From contig JAILOQ010000053.1 of assembly GCA_024690725.1 (NCBI GenBank), positions 1-33,013 of the forward strand: a DNA stretch of 33,013 nt, in the 5' to 3' direction. A model generated the notes under the pieces. That model was not told the origin of the DNA. It made no database searches and saw only the letters and a program-made list of their open reading frames with translations. How positions within the stretch are numbered: position 1 is the first letter of the stretch; every line of letters begins with the position of its first letter. Below are positions 1 through 8,042 of this stretch, piece by piece. Source of the stretch: Lachnospiraceae bacterium (lineage in GTDB: Bacteria > Bacillota > Clostridia > Lachnospirales > Lachnospiraceae). The translations under genes were made by a program, and so were the position numbers.

Positions 1-23
1 AAAAAAGGATGTGAAGGATTATT

Positions 24-57
24 GGACACCTTGTTATAGAGGTGTCCTTTCTTTTTC
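24..57 (+). terminator. Rho-independent terminator of an upstream + strand gene outside the window
   Basis: Perfect 7-bp stem GGACACC (24-30) / GGTGTCC (41-47), followed by TTTCTTTTT. Confidence 0.8.
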
Positions 58-82
58 CGGGTAGGATAAAGGAATGACAAAG

Positions 83-122
83 AAAAAGCACCGCCCCCGG
101 AGTCAAGCTCCAAAAACAGTGC
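83..122 (-). terminator. Rho-independent terminator of the tRNA-Lys transcript
   Basis: On the minus strand: GCACTG-TTTTT-GGAG-CTTGA-CTCC-GGGGG-CGGTGC followed by TTTTT, immediately 3' of the tRNA. Confidence 0.75.
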
Positions 123-128
123 CTCAGT

Positions 129-200
129 GCACCTTCAGGGACTCGAACCCTGGACAAATAGATTAAGAGTCTACTGCTCTACCAACTGAGCTAAAGGTGC
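129..200 (-). tRNA. tRNA-Lys (anticodon CTT); CCA not encoded
   Basis: Reverse complement is GCACCTTTAGCTCAGTTGGTAGAGCAGTAGACTCTTAATCTATTTGTCCAGGGTTCGAGTCCCTGAAGGTGC. It has a clear acceptor stem, D-loop TAGCTCAGTTGGTAGAGC, anticodon loop CTCTTAA and T-loop GGTTCGAGTCC. Confidence 0.95.
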
Positions 201-217
201 TTATAATGCGTCATTTC

Positions 218-246
218 TTGCAACGCAAGTATGATTATAGTATAAT
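218..246 (+). promoter_or_regulatory. Candidate sigma-A promoter for tatD-rsmA
   Basis: TTGCAA (218-223), 17-bp spacer, TATAAT (241-246). Confidence 0.65.
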
Positions 247-262
247 AAACCACGCTTGGCAA
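234..262 (-). promoter_or_regulatory. Candidate sigma-A promoter for tRNA-Lys
   Basis: Minus strand TTGCCA (262-257), 17 bp, TATAAT (239-234). Confidence 0.55.
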
Positions 263-319
263 GACCTTTTTTAGAAAAAATTCAAAACTTTGGTTTTGGC
301 GGAAATATGGATAAAATAC

Positions 320-1099
320 ATGATTATTGATACACATGCGCATTATGATGATGAAAAATTTGATGGTGACAGAGATGTTCTTTTGACAGGATTTCGGGAA
401 CGGGGTGTGGAGCTGGTGATAAATGCGGCAGCCGACCTTGATGGATGTCGAAATACCATGGAACTCATCAATAAATACGACTTTGTATACGGAATGCAAG
501 GTGTGCATCCGGATGATGTTGGTGCGCTGACAGAAGAAGATATGACATTTTTGCGTGAGAATGCCAAACATCCGAAGGTCGTTGCGATCGGTGAGATCGG
601 GCTGGATTATTATTGGGATAAGGCAGAACGTGATGTTCAGAAGTATTGGTTCAAGCGGCAGATTGACTTGGCAAGGGAACTGAAATTGCCTGTCTGTATT
701 CATTCCAGAGAAGCGGCGGCCGATACCCTGGAGGTTTTGAAGGAAGCGAATGCGCAGGAAGTCGGCGGTGTGATGCACTGTTATTCATATAGCGCGGAGA
801 TGACCGAAGAGTATCGGAAACTTGGCTTTTATTTTGGGATCGGCGGAGTTGTGACATTTAAGAACGGGCGAAAGTGCAAGGAGTCTGTGGCAAAACTGCC
901 GTTGGAATGTATTGTCTTGGAGACGGATGCGCCTTATCTTGCCCCGGAGCCGTTTCGAGGAAAAAGAAACGAATCGCCCTATATCCAATATGTGGTGCAG
1001 ATGATTGCTTCGATCAAGGGCGTGACCGAAGAGGAAGTGATGCGGCAGACATCGGAGAATGCAAGAAGAGTTTATCCGAAGCTGGCGAGTATAGGATGA
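320..1099 (+). CDS. tatD: TatD family metal-dependent hydrolase/DNase
   Basis: MIIDTHAHYDDEKF..., GVHPDD, AIGEIGLDYYWD, CIHSREA, HCYS, LETDAPYLAPEPFRGKRNESP are classic TatD motifs. Start trimmed from 290 to the ATG at 320. Confidence 0.93.
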   Translation: MIIDTHAHYDDEKFDGDRDVLLTGFRERGVELVINAAADLDGCRNTMELINKYDFVYGMQGVHPDDVGALTEEDMTFLRENAKHPKVVAIGEIGLDYYWDKAERDVQKYWFKRQIDLARELKLPVCIHSREAAADTLEVLKEANAQEVGGVMHCYSYSAEMTEEYRKLGFYFGIGGVVTFKNGRKCKESVAKLPLECIVLETDAPYLAPEPFRGKRNESPYIQYVVQMIASIKGVTEEEVMRQTSENARRVYPKLASIG

Positions 1100-1145
1100 T
1101 GCGTGTGAAGAAAAGGAATGCATAACGATAGATAGGAAATGACGT

Positions 1146-2021
1146 ATGGCGGATTTGGGAATTCCCGTAAATACCATAGCGATACTGCAGAAATATGATT
1201 TTCATTTTCAGAAGAAGTATGGTCAGAATTTTTTGATCGATACGCATGTACTGGAGAAGATCATCGATGCTGCCGATATTCAGGCCACGGATTGTGTGTT
1301 GGAGATCGGGCCGGGTATCGGTACGATGTCACAGTATATTGCAGAGCGGGCGAGGCATCTGGTCGCGGTTGAGATTGACAAAAAGTTGATACCGATCCTG
1401 GAAGAAACGCTTGGCGGATATGAGAATGTGACCATTATCAACGAAGATGTTTTGAAGGTGGATATTGCTCAGCTTTGCGAGGAATACAACGATGGGAAGC
1501 CGCTGAAGGTAGTGGCAAATCTTCCATATTATATTACGACGCCGATCATCATGGGGTTGTTTGAAAAACATGTGCCGCTGGATTCCATTACGATCATGGT
1601 GCAGAAAGAAGTGGCGGACCGCATGCAGGAAGGTCCCGGTTCCAAGGATTACGGAGCACTTTCTTTGGCCGTGCAGTATTATGCAGATCCGGAAATTGTG
1701 GCCAATGTCCCGCCGAATTGTTTTATTCCGCGGCCGAATGTGGGCTCGGCGGTGATCCGGCTTAGGTGTCATGAAACGCCTCCGGTAAAGCCAAAGGATG
1801 AGGCGCTGATGTTTTCGCTCATCCGGGCTTCCTTTAACCAACGGCGAAAAACATTAGTGAATGCATTGTTTAATGCGGGATTGGCACAGTTGCAAGGCCT
1901 GTCAAAAGAACGGCTGGGAGAATTCCTCGAGGAAATGGGGAAACCGCTTACGATTCGCGGAGAGGCTTTGAGCCTGGAAGAATTTGCAAAATTGTCTGAT
2001 TTGATCAAGGATAACGCATAG
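1146..2021 (+). CDS. rsmA: 16S rRNA (adenine1518-N6/adenine1519-N6)-dimethyltransferase
   Basis: FQKKYGQNFLID, VLEIGPGIGTMSQYI, VVANLPYYITTPI, MVQKEVADRM, FNQRRKTLVNAL are RsmA/KsgA signatures. Confidence 0.95.
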   Translation: MADLGIPVNTIAILQKYDFHFQKKYGQNFLIDTHVLEKIIDAADIQATDCVLEIGPGIGTMSQYIAERARHLVAVEIDKKLIPILEETLGGYENVTIINEDVLKVDIAQLCEEYNDGKPLKVVANLPYYITTPIIMGLFEKHVPLDSITIMVQKEVADRMQEGPGSKDYGALSLAVQYYADPEIVANVPPNCFIPRPNVGSAVIRLRCHETPPVKPKDEALMFSLIRASFNQRRKTLVNALFNAGLAQLQGLSKERLGEFLEEMGKPLTIRGEALSLEEFAKLSDLIKDNA

Positions 2022-2054
2022 TTTGCTAAAGTGAAGTATGCGTTATTCTTTTTT
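2011..2054 (+). terminator. Rho-independent terminator overlapping the rsmA stop codon
   Basis: Perfect 10-bp stem ATAACGCATA (2011-2020) / TATGCGTTAT (2037-2046), followed by TCTTTTTT. Confidence 0.8.
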
Positions 2055-2081
2055 GACATTAAAATAGCGTTATGGTAAACT
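2053..2081 (+). promoter_or_regulatory. Candidate sigma-A promoter for the 1273-aa ORF
   Basis: TTGACA (2053-2058), 17 bp, TAAACT (2076-2081). Confidence 0.6.
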
Positions 2082-2138
2082 GATTTTAACTATGAAAATA
2101 GGGAAAGTGTGCCCAAATTTGGCTTGAGGTGACGTGTT

Positions 2139-5100
2139 TTGGATAAGTACGAATATAAGGTTCGGTCAGAAGAAATCAACAAGTTGATTGAAGAAAGGAA
2201 ATATGCGGAAGCGGTAAAGATTGCCGATACGATCGACTGGCGGAGAGTGAAAAGTACGACGATGTTGTGCAAGGTCAGCGAGTTGTACCGTGCGACCCGT
2301 CGATACATGGATAGCAAAGATGTTTTGCTGTTGGCATATGATAAGCAGCCGAACTCCCGCAAGATTTTATATTCGCTTTGTGAATTGAGTATTAAGCTGG
2401 AAGATCTGATCCCGGCATTGGAATATTATAAAGCCTTTGTAAATGTGGCTCCGCGCGATACCGGACGCTATATTTTGCAATATCGTCTGTATGAACTTCA
2501 GGATGTGCGTTTAGAAGAACGGATCGCCGTTTTGGAAGAGTACAAGAAGCGTGATTATCGCGAAAAGTGGGCGTATGAATTGGCATATCTGTATCATCGC
2601 ATCGGTCTTGCAACACAGTGTGTGGAGGAATGTGATGAATTAATTTTGTGGTTTGGTGAAGGAAAATACGTCATCAAGGCAATGGAACTTAAGATGTTGC
2701 ATGCGCCGTTGACTCCGAGCCAGCAGGAAAAATACGACGCCAGATTCCAACCGAAGCTTACGGTGGTTCCGGAGTTGCCGGAAGAAAATCATGGTACAGA
2801 AGACGGAGAAGCTTCGGAGCAGCAGCGTGAGCAGGAAACCGGAGCGACGACGGATACCATTCCGAATATGCCGATCCGCATCAAATCCGTAGAGCCGACG
2901 GGAGCGCCGACGGTACGCATCCCGGCAAAAGAAGAAGTAGAGCCTCAAGTGGAAGAGGCAGAAGAAGAGCCGTTTGACGCAACGGGTGAGGTAGTAGCGG
3001 AACCGACAGATGAAGCCGAGGAGCAGTTGCGCAGGGCAGAGGCTCTGGTTGATGAACTGAATGAGCCGGACGAGGAGGAAGAACCGGAGGAGGAGATCGA
3101 CCGGGATAATATCAGCATTGATATGCCGTTCATTCCGGTGGCAAAAGTGCCGGAAGACTTGGATATAGAAGTAAAACCGGTTGATGTGGGTGAGTATAAT
3201 ACGATCAACCTTCAGAAAGAGTTGGCGAAGAGCCTGGCCAAGATTTTGGAACAGGAAGATATGGAAGCGTCGGATGCAACAAGAACGCTTCCCGTTGAGG
3301 TACTGCAGAACCTTACGGAGCAGGGATTACTGCCGGATGAAAACGGTGATGTGAAAACGTCGATCCCGGAGGATGAGGAGCTTTTAGAGGAACTTGCCGA
3401 AGAAGAGGAAGCGCCGGATTCGGAAGAGGTCTTCTTTGTGGATTCCGAGGACAAGGATGACGAGGCGGTTGCCGATGAACTCCTGGGTAAGCCGGTGGAA
3501 GTTGCACAAGGACTTGATGAGAATGCTTCCGATGATGCGGCGGACGATGAATATGATGAAGACGGATCCTATGATGCGTTTGATGAGGAAGAAGCAGCGG
3601 CTGAGGTAGATATGGAGCCGGAGCCTGAACCGGAAGTTGAACCGGAACCCGAAGTTGAACCGAAACCCGAAGTTGAACCGGAGCCCGAACCGACCGATGA
3701 GGAGCCGGCAGTGATGGCAGAGCCGGAACCGGTCAAAGAAGAAATATCTAAAGCGGAAAAAGAAGAGTTGTTGGCACAGCCGACAAAGGTAATAAACAGA
3801 GATGCGATCAATGCCGCACTTGCGCAGGAACCGATCGAACTCGCACATACGAAAGTGATCGATACTTCTGCAATCCATGCTGAGATGGCAAGACAGCGTG
3901 CGTCATCTGTTGCAATGCAGGAGACAGGGCCGATCGCAGATGATGCGGGCGAGGAAACGCTGGAAGCACTGGCAGAAGAGGCGTTGAAGCAGATGGAGGA
4001 GCCGGCGGTAGTAGCAGAGCCGGAACCCGAGCCGATCATAGAGGAGCCGGCGGCAGTAGCAGAGCCGGAATCCGAGCCGATCATAGAGGAACCGGCGGCA
4101 GTAGCAGAGCCGGAACCCGAGCCGATCATAGAGGAACCGGCGGCAGTAGCAGAGCCGGAACCCGAGCCGATCATAGAGGAACCGGCGGCAGTGGCAGAGC
4201 CGGAACCCGAGCCGATTGCAGAGGAGCCGGTGGTAATGGAAGAACCCGAACCGGTAGTCAGAAAGACACCGGAAATCGTACCGCTACCGATCTTCACACC
4301 TCCGGTCGAGGAAACACCGGTTGAGGAACAGGTTGCGGGACAGTTGAGTTTTGACGATCTGATGTCCGGATGGAATGAGAAAAAAGAAGAGCCTGTTCTT
4401 TCTCCGGAAGAACAGGAGAAGCAGGCGGCCATGGCAGCAGCCAAGGCAGCAGCGGAGCGTGCGGCAAAAGCAAAGCAGGAAGCAGAGGCATTTGCACCGC
4501 ATTATAATCCCACGATCATGGATACGGCCGAGATCAACGGTTTGGAAGAAAAGCTGCTTTCTTCGTTTGATCCGACAAAGGATGTTCTTTCCCCGGAGGA
4601 TACGGTAGAAGAGCTGACAGAGATTGAGGATACGGAAGAGAGTGCGGCGGAACCGGAGCTTATGAGCTTTATGAACCGAACCCCGGCGCCGAAACCGGTT
4701 GAACCGGAAGAAAAGCCTGCGGTCGGAACGACGACGGAGCAGTTGGAATCTCTTGTGATCCAGGCACTTGCGGAAGCGGAAGAAAAGCCCGCGGACGCAC
4801 CGAAGGGTGATACGGACTTTATCATCCGGGATCTGGTTGCCGATGAGGAAAAGCGTCTGGAAGAAGAACGGTTGGCGCAGGAGCGTCAGGCTGAGGAAGA
4901 ACTGAAGGAATATGAGAATGAAGTTCTTTCCGGCAATGATCCGATACAGAGCGTAGCAACACCGAATTTGCTTGCTGCGGCAGAACGCGAGAAAAAAGAA
5001 GGTCTGGTGATCGAGGATATCAATGAAGAACCTGAGACGTCCGAGCCGGAAGTGGTTGAGGAAGTAACCGTCTCGGAACCGGAAGAGCCGATGGATGAAA

Positions 5101-5960
5101 AGACCAAGCAGCAAAGAGCGATGGAACTTGCGGTTGCTGCGGTAGCGGCCAAGGATGCCGCAGAAAAAGCAGCGAAGGCTGAAGGCGGCGAAGAAGCCCC
5201 GGCAGCGGAAGCGAGACTTCTCACAAGGGAAGAAAAGGATACTTTCGGTTCGGTAGCACAGACAAAGGAAGAGCAGGAGCAGCTGGCATATGCGATCGAT
5301 CATGTGAGTATCGATCCGCGATTCGGGAATGTTCTGATCCTTGGAGAAAAGGGAACCGGAACCGAGAATGTAGCAAAGAATCTGGTAAAGATCTTGTCTA
5401 CGAAGGAATCCGGATTCTCCGGCAAGGTTGCGAAGATCACCGGTGAGCTTTTGAATAAGAAGAATATTCCGGAGACACTGGCAAGTGTATTGGATGGCGC
5501 ATTGATCGTAGAAGATGCGGGAGCGTTGGATGATATCGCGTTGGCAAATATCGGAGAGTATCTCAAGAATCTTCAGGCAGGAGGCGCGTTTGTTGCCTTG
5601 GTCGGCAGCAAGAAGGAGATGGAAGAGATGGTGGCCCGTGAAAATATGCCGCGGGAATTCTTCGATATCCGGATCGATATCGCATCCCTCGACAATGACG
5701 GTCTGGTAGCTTACGGTAAGGAATATGCGAACGAACGCGATTATGCGATCGATGAAATGGGAGTATTGGCGCTGTATACCAAGATTTCCGACAGACAAAC
5801 AAGGGATCATGCCGTAACGGTAGAGGAAGTACAGGAGATCGTGGATGCCGCGATCGCAAAGTCCGAAAAGAAAAACCTCGGACACTTTATGGATGTTGTA
5901 TTTGCAAAGCGTTACGATGATCAGGACATGATAGTATTAAAGGAAAAGGATTTCCAATAA
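2139..5960 (+). CDS. Large protein: N-terminal TPR-like helices, long acidic Pro/Glu low-complexity region, C-terminal degenerate AAA+-like domain
   Basis: TTG start after TTGAGGTGA. Helical repeats such as YRATRRYMDSKDVLLLAYDKQPNSRKILYSLCELSIK; PEPEP repeats; C-terminus NVLILGEKGTGTENVAKNLVKIL ... GALIVEDAGALDD resembles Walker A/B-like AAA architecture. Strong E/P composition and 3-periodic coding. Confidence 0.85.
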   Translation: MDKYEYKVRSEEINKLIEERKYAEAVKIADTIDWRRVKSTTMLCKVSELYRATRRYMDSKDVLLLAYDKQPNSRKILYSLCELSIKLEDLIPALEYYKAFVNVAPRDTGRYILQYRLYELQDVRLEERIAVLEEYKKRDYREKWAYELAYLYHRIGLATQCVEECDELILWFGEGKYVIKAMELKMLHAPLTPSQQEKYDARFQPKLTVVPELPEENHGTEDGEASEQQREQETGATTDTIPNMPIRIKSVEPTGAPTVRIPAKEEVEPQVEEAEEEPFDATGEVVAEPTDEAEEQLRRAEALVDELNEPDEEEEPEEEIDRDNISIDMPFIPVAKVPEDLDIEVKPVDVGEYNTINLQKELAKSLAKILEQEDMEASDATRTLPVEVLQNLTEQGLLPDENGDVKTSIPEDEELLEELAEEEEAPDSEEVFFVDSEDKDDEAVADELLGKPVEVAQGLDENASDDAADDEYDEDGSYDAFDEEEAAAEVDMEPEPEPEVEPEPEVEPKPEVEPEPEPTDEEPAVMAEPEPVKEEISKAEKEELLAQPTKVINRDAINAALAQEPIELAHTKVIDTSAIHAEMARQRASSVAMQETGPIADDAGEETLEALAEEALKQMEEPAVVAEPEPEPIIEEPAAVAEPESEPIIEEPAAVAEPEPEPIIEEPAAVAEPEPEPIIEEPAAVAEPEPEPIAEEPVVMEEPEPVVRKTPEIVPLPIFTPPVEETPVEEQVAGQLSFDDLMSGWNEKKEEPVLSPEEQEKQAAMAAAKAAAERAAKAKQEAEAFAPHYNPTIMDTAEINGLEEKLLSSFDPTKDVLSPEDTVEELTEIEDTEESAAEPELMSFMNRTPAPKPVEPEEKPAVGTTTEQLESLVIQALAEAEEKPADAPKGDTDFIIRDLVADEEKRLEEERLAQERQAEEELKEYENEVLSGNDPIQSVATPNLLAAAEREKKEGLVIEDINEEPETSEPEVVEEVTVSEPEEPMDEKTKQQRAMELAVAAVAAKDAAEKAAKAEGGEEAPAAEARLLTREEKDTFGSVAQTKEEQEQLAYAIDHVSIDPRFGNVLILGEKGTGTENVAKNLVKILSTKESGFSGKVAKITGELLNKKNIPETLASVLDGALIVEDAGALDDIALANIGEYLKNLQAGGAFVALVGSKKEMEEMVARENMPREFFDIRIDIASLDNDGLVAYGKEYANERDYAIDEMGVLALYTKISDRQTRDHAVTVEEVQEIVDAAIAKSEKKNLGHFMDVVFAKRYDDQDMIVLKEKDFQ
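3615..3692 (+). repeat. 18-bp in-frame coding repeat (EPEPEV)
   Basis: Consecutive GAACCGGAACCCGAAGTT-like units. Confidence 0.85.
3996..4220 (+). repeat. Five tandem 45-bp in-frame units encoding EEPAxVAEPEPEPII, plus a partial sixth
   Basis: GAGGAGCCGGCGGTAGTAGCAGAGCCGGAACCCGAGCCGATCATA is repeated with few substitutions. A degenerate partial unit follows from 4221. Confidence 0.93.
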
Positions 5961-5980
5961 AATAAAAAAGAGGTAAAGGT

Positions 5981-7903
5981 ATGGCAAAGAAGGTAGAAAA
6001 TCCGTTGTTTTTAACGGAAGCAGATCAGTATGTATTTGCACAGGGGTCGCATTATGAGATTTATGACAAACTTGGTGCGCATAAGACAAATGTCTTCGGC
6101 GATGACGGCGTATATTTTGCGGTCTGGGCACCTCATGCAAAGGCAGTCAGCGTAGCAGGGAGCTTCAATGACTGGAATGTGGATGAATATCCCATGGAAC
6201 GTCTCGGTGAAGGCGGTATTTACGCGCGTTTCATCCCGGGTGTAAAAGAAAATGATATGTATAAATTCGTCATTACCACTGCGGATGACAGGATCATTTA
6301 TAAGGCCGATCCGTTCGGCAATATGATGGAACTGCGTCCGGGAACGGCGTCTCTTGTAACGGATCTGACCCGTTTTAAATGGACGGATGATGAGTGGCAG
6401 AATGCGAAGAAAACCACCGACTGGCAGAAGCAACCTGTAGCCATTTATGAATGTCATATCGGAAGCTGGATGCGTCATCCCAAACCGGAGGCGGAAGGCT
6501 TCTATAACTACAAAGAGTTCGCGGATCGCATTGTCGATTATTTAAAGAAATTAAAGTATACACATGTGGAATTGATGGGTATCGCAGAGCATCCGTTTGA
6601 CGGGTCCTGGGGCTACCAGGTAACCGGTTATTATGCACCGACATCCCGTTACGGTACACCGGAAGATTTCATGTATCTTGTAAACAAACTTCACAAGAAC
6701 GGCATCGGTGTTATCCTGGATTGGGTACCCGCACATTTCCCAAGAGATGAGTTCGGTCTGGCTGATTTCGACGGACAGCCGCTTTACGAGCATCCCGATC
6801 CGCGCCGCGGCGAGCATCCGGACTGGGGTACCAAGATCTTTAATTATGCAAAGAATGAGGTACGTAACTTCCTGATCGCGAATGCGATGTTCTGGGTAAA
6901 GAAGTTCCATATCGACGGCTTGCGTGTGGATGCGGTTGCGTCCATGCTGTACTTGGATTACGGTAAGCGCGACGGCGAGTGGTTGCCCAATGAATACGGC
7001 AACAACAAGAACCTTGATGCGATCGAGTTCTTCCGCCATTTGAATTCCCAGATGAGAGAACGATTCCCCGGCACATTGATGATCGCCGAAGAATCGACTG
7101 CATGGCCGATGGTAACCGGCGATGTCAAAGAAGGCGGTTTGGGCTTCAGCATGAAGTGGAACATGGGCTGGATGCATGATTTCTGCGAATACATGAAGCT
7201 GGATCCGTATTTCAGAAAAGACAATCATTACAAGATGACCTTTGCCATGAGTTATAACAGCAGTGAGAATTACATCCTGCCGCTTTCGCATGATGAGGTG
7301 GTACACTTAAAGTGCTCCATGCTCAATAAGATGCCGGGCTTCTTTGTCGATAAATTCGCAAACCTTCGCGTGGGCTATACTTTCATGTTTACCCACTGCG
7401 GAAAGAAGCTTCTGTTCATGGGCCAGGAATTCGGTCAGGAGCATGAGTGGAATGAGGCTACGGAGCTTGAGTGGGGTACCTTGGAGGATCCGCTCCACTC
7501 TTCGATGCAGAACTATGTCGCAAAGCTTCTCGAGATCTATCGCAAATATCCGTGCATGTATGAGAACGATAACAACTGGAACGGTTTTGAGTGGATGAAT
7601 GCGGATGATTCGCAGAACAGTATTTACAGCTTTGTGCGTAAGTCCGAGAACGGAAAGAATAATCTTCTGGTCGTACTCAATATGACACCAATGGAGAGAA
7701 CGGACTTTAAGTTAGGCGTTCCTTCTTCCAAGAAGTACAAATTGATCTTGAATTCCGATGCGACGGAGTTTGGCGGAAACGGCCATGAGATCAAGAAGGA
7801 TCTCACCCCCGTCAAGGAGGAGTATGAGGTTAACGGACAGAAGTATTCCGTGACCTTCGATCTGCCGCCGTACGGTGCCGCGATTTTCTCCTTTAACTAC
7901 TAA
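5981..7903 (+). CDS. glgB: 1,4-alpha-glucan branching enzyme (GH13)
   Basis: YFAVWAPHAKAVSVAGSFNDWN, GYYAPTSRYGTPEDFMYLV, DGLRVDAVASMLYLDYG, MIAEESTAWPMVT, LPLSHDEVVH are branching-enzyme signatures. Confidence 0.95.
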   Translation: MAKKVENPLFLTEADQYVFAQGSHYEIYDKLGAHKTNVFGDDGVYFAVWAPHAKAVSVAGSFNDWNVDEYPMERLGEGGIYARFIPGVKENDMYKFVITTADDRIIYKADPFGNMMELRPGTASLVTDLTRFKWTDDEWQNAKKTTDWQKQPVAIYECHIGSWMRHPKPEAEGFYNYKEFADRIVDYLKKLKYTHVELMGIAEHPFDGSWGYQVTGYYAPTSRYGTPEDFMYLVNKLHKNGIGVILDWVPAHFPRDEFGLADFDGQPLYEHPDPRRGEHPDWGTKIFNYAKNEVRNFLIANAMFWVKKFHIDGLRVDAVASMLYLDYGKRDGEWLPNEYGNNKNLDAIEFFRHLNSQMRERFPGTLMIAEESTAWPMVTGDVKEGGLGFSMKWNMGWMHDFCEYMKLDPYFRKDNHYKMTFAMSYNSSENYILPLSHDEVVHLKCSMLNKMPGFFVDKFANLRVGYTFMFTHCGKKLLFMGQEFGQEHEWNEATELEWGTLEDPLHSSMQNYVAKLLEIYRKYPCMYENDNNWNGFEWMNADDSQNSIYSFVRKSENGKNNLLVVLNMTPMERTDFKLGVPSSKKYKLILNSDATEFGGNGHEIKKDLTPVKEEYEVNGQKYSVTFDLPPYGAAIFSFNY

Positions 7904-7908
7904 GAGGT

Positions 7909-7935
7909 TAATAAAACAATCGGAAATGCCGAAAT
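7909..7935 (+). promoter_or_regulatory. Candidate sigma-D/sigma-28 (flagellar) promoter
   Basis: TAAT (7909-7912), N15, GCCGAAAT (7928-7935). Close to the TAAA-N15-GCCGATAA consensus and upstream of the flagellar genes. Confidence 0.4.
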
Positions 7936-7970
7936 ACAGAGTGGATACGTGATCGTGTTCACTCTGTTTT
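7936..7970 (+). terminator. Hairpin downstream of glgB, probable terminator
   Basis: Perfect 8-bp stem ACAGAGTG (7936-7943) / CACTCTGT (7960-7967), then TTT. The T-tract is short. Confidence 0.5.
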
Positions 7971-8042
7971 GTTACATACGAAGGAAACGGATTTCCTTTC
8001 AGGCAAGTCTATGGACAGACGTAATCAGTTACGGGAGTGTCT

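Noticed and set aside
3996-4220. Possible CRISPR array
   Set aside because: Units are contiguous 45-bp in-frame coding repeats without spacers.
3569-4444. 291-aa minus-strand Ser/Gly/Ala repeat ORF (GSGSATAAGSSMI)
   Set aside because: Exact antisense of the EEPAAVAEPEPEPII repeats; a mirror artefact.
4284-5885. 533-aa minus-strand ORF opposite the giant protein gene
   Set aside because: Composition (Phe/Leu/Arg/Cys-rich, no domain, no Shine-Dalgarno) is what a GC-biased Glu/Pro-coding strand produces in antisense.
8037-8042. GTG start of the 989-aa ORF
   Set aside because: GTG at 8037 lies within the Shine-Dalgarno; ATG at 8043 has proper spacing.
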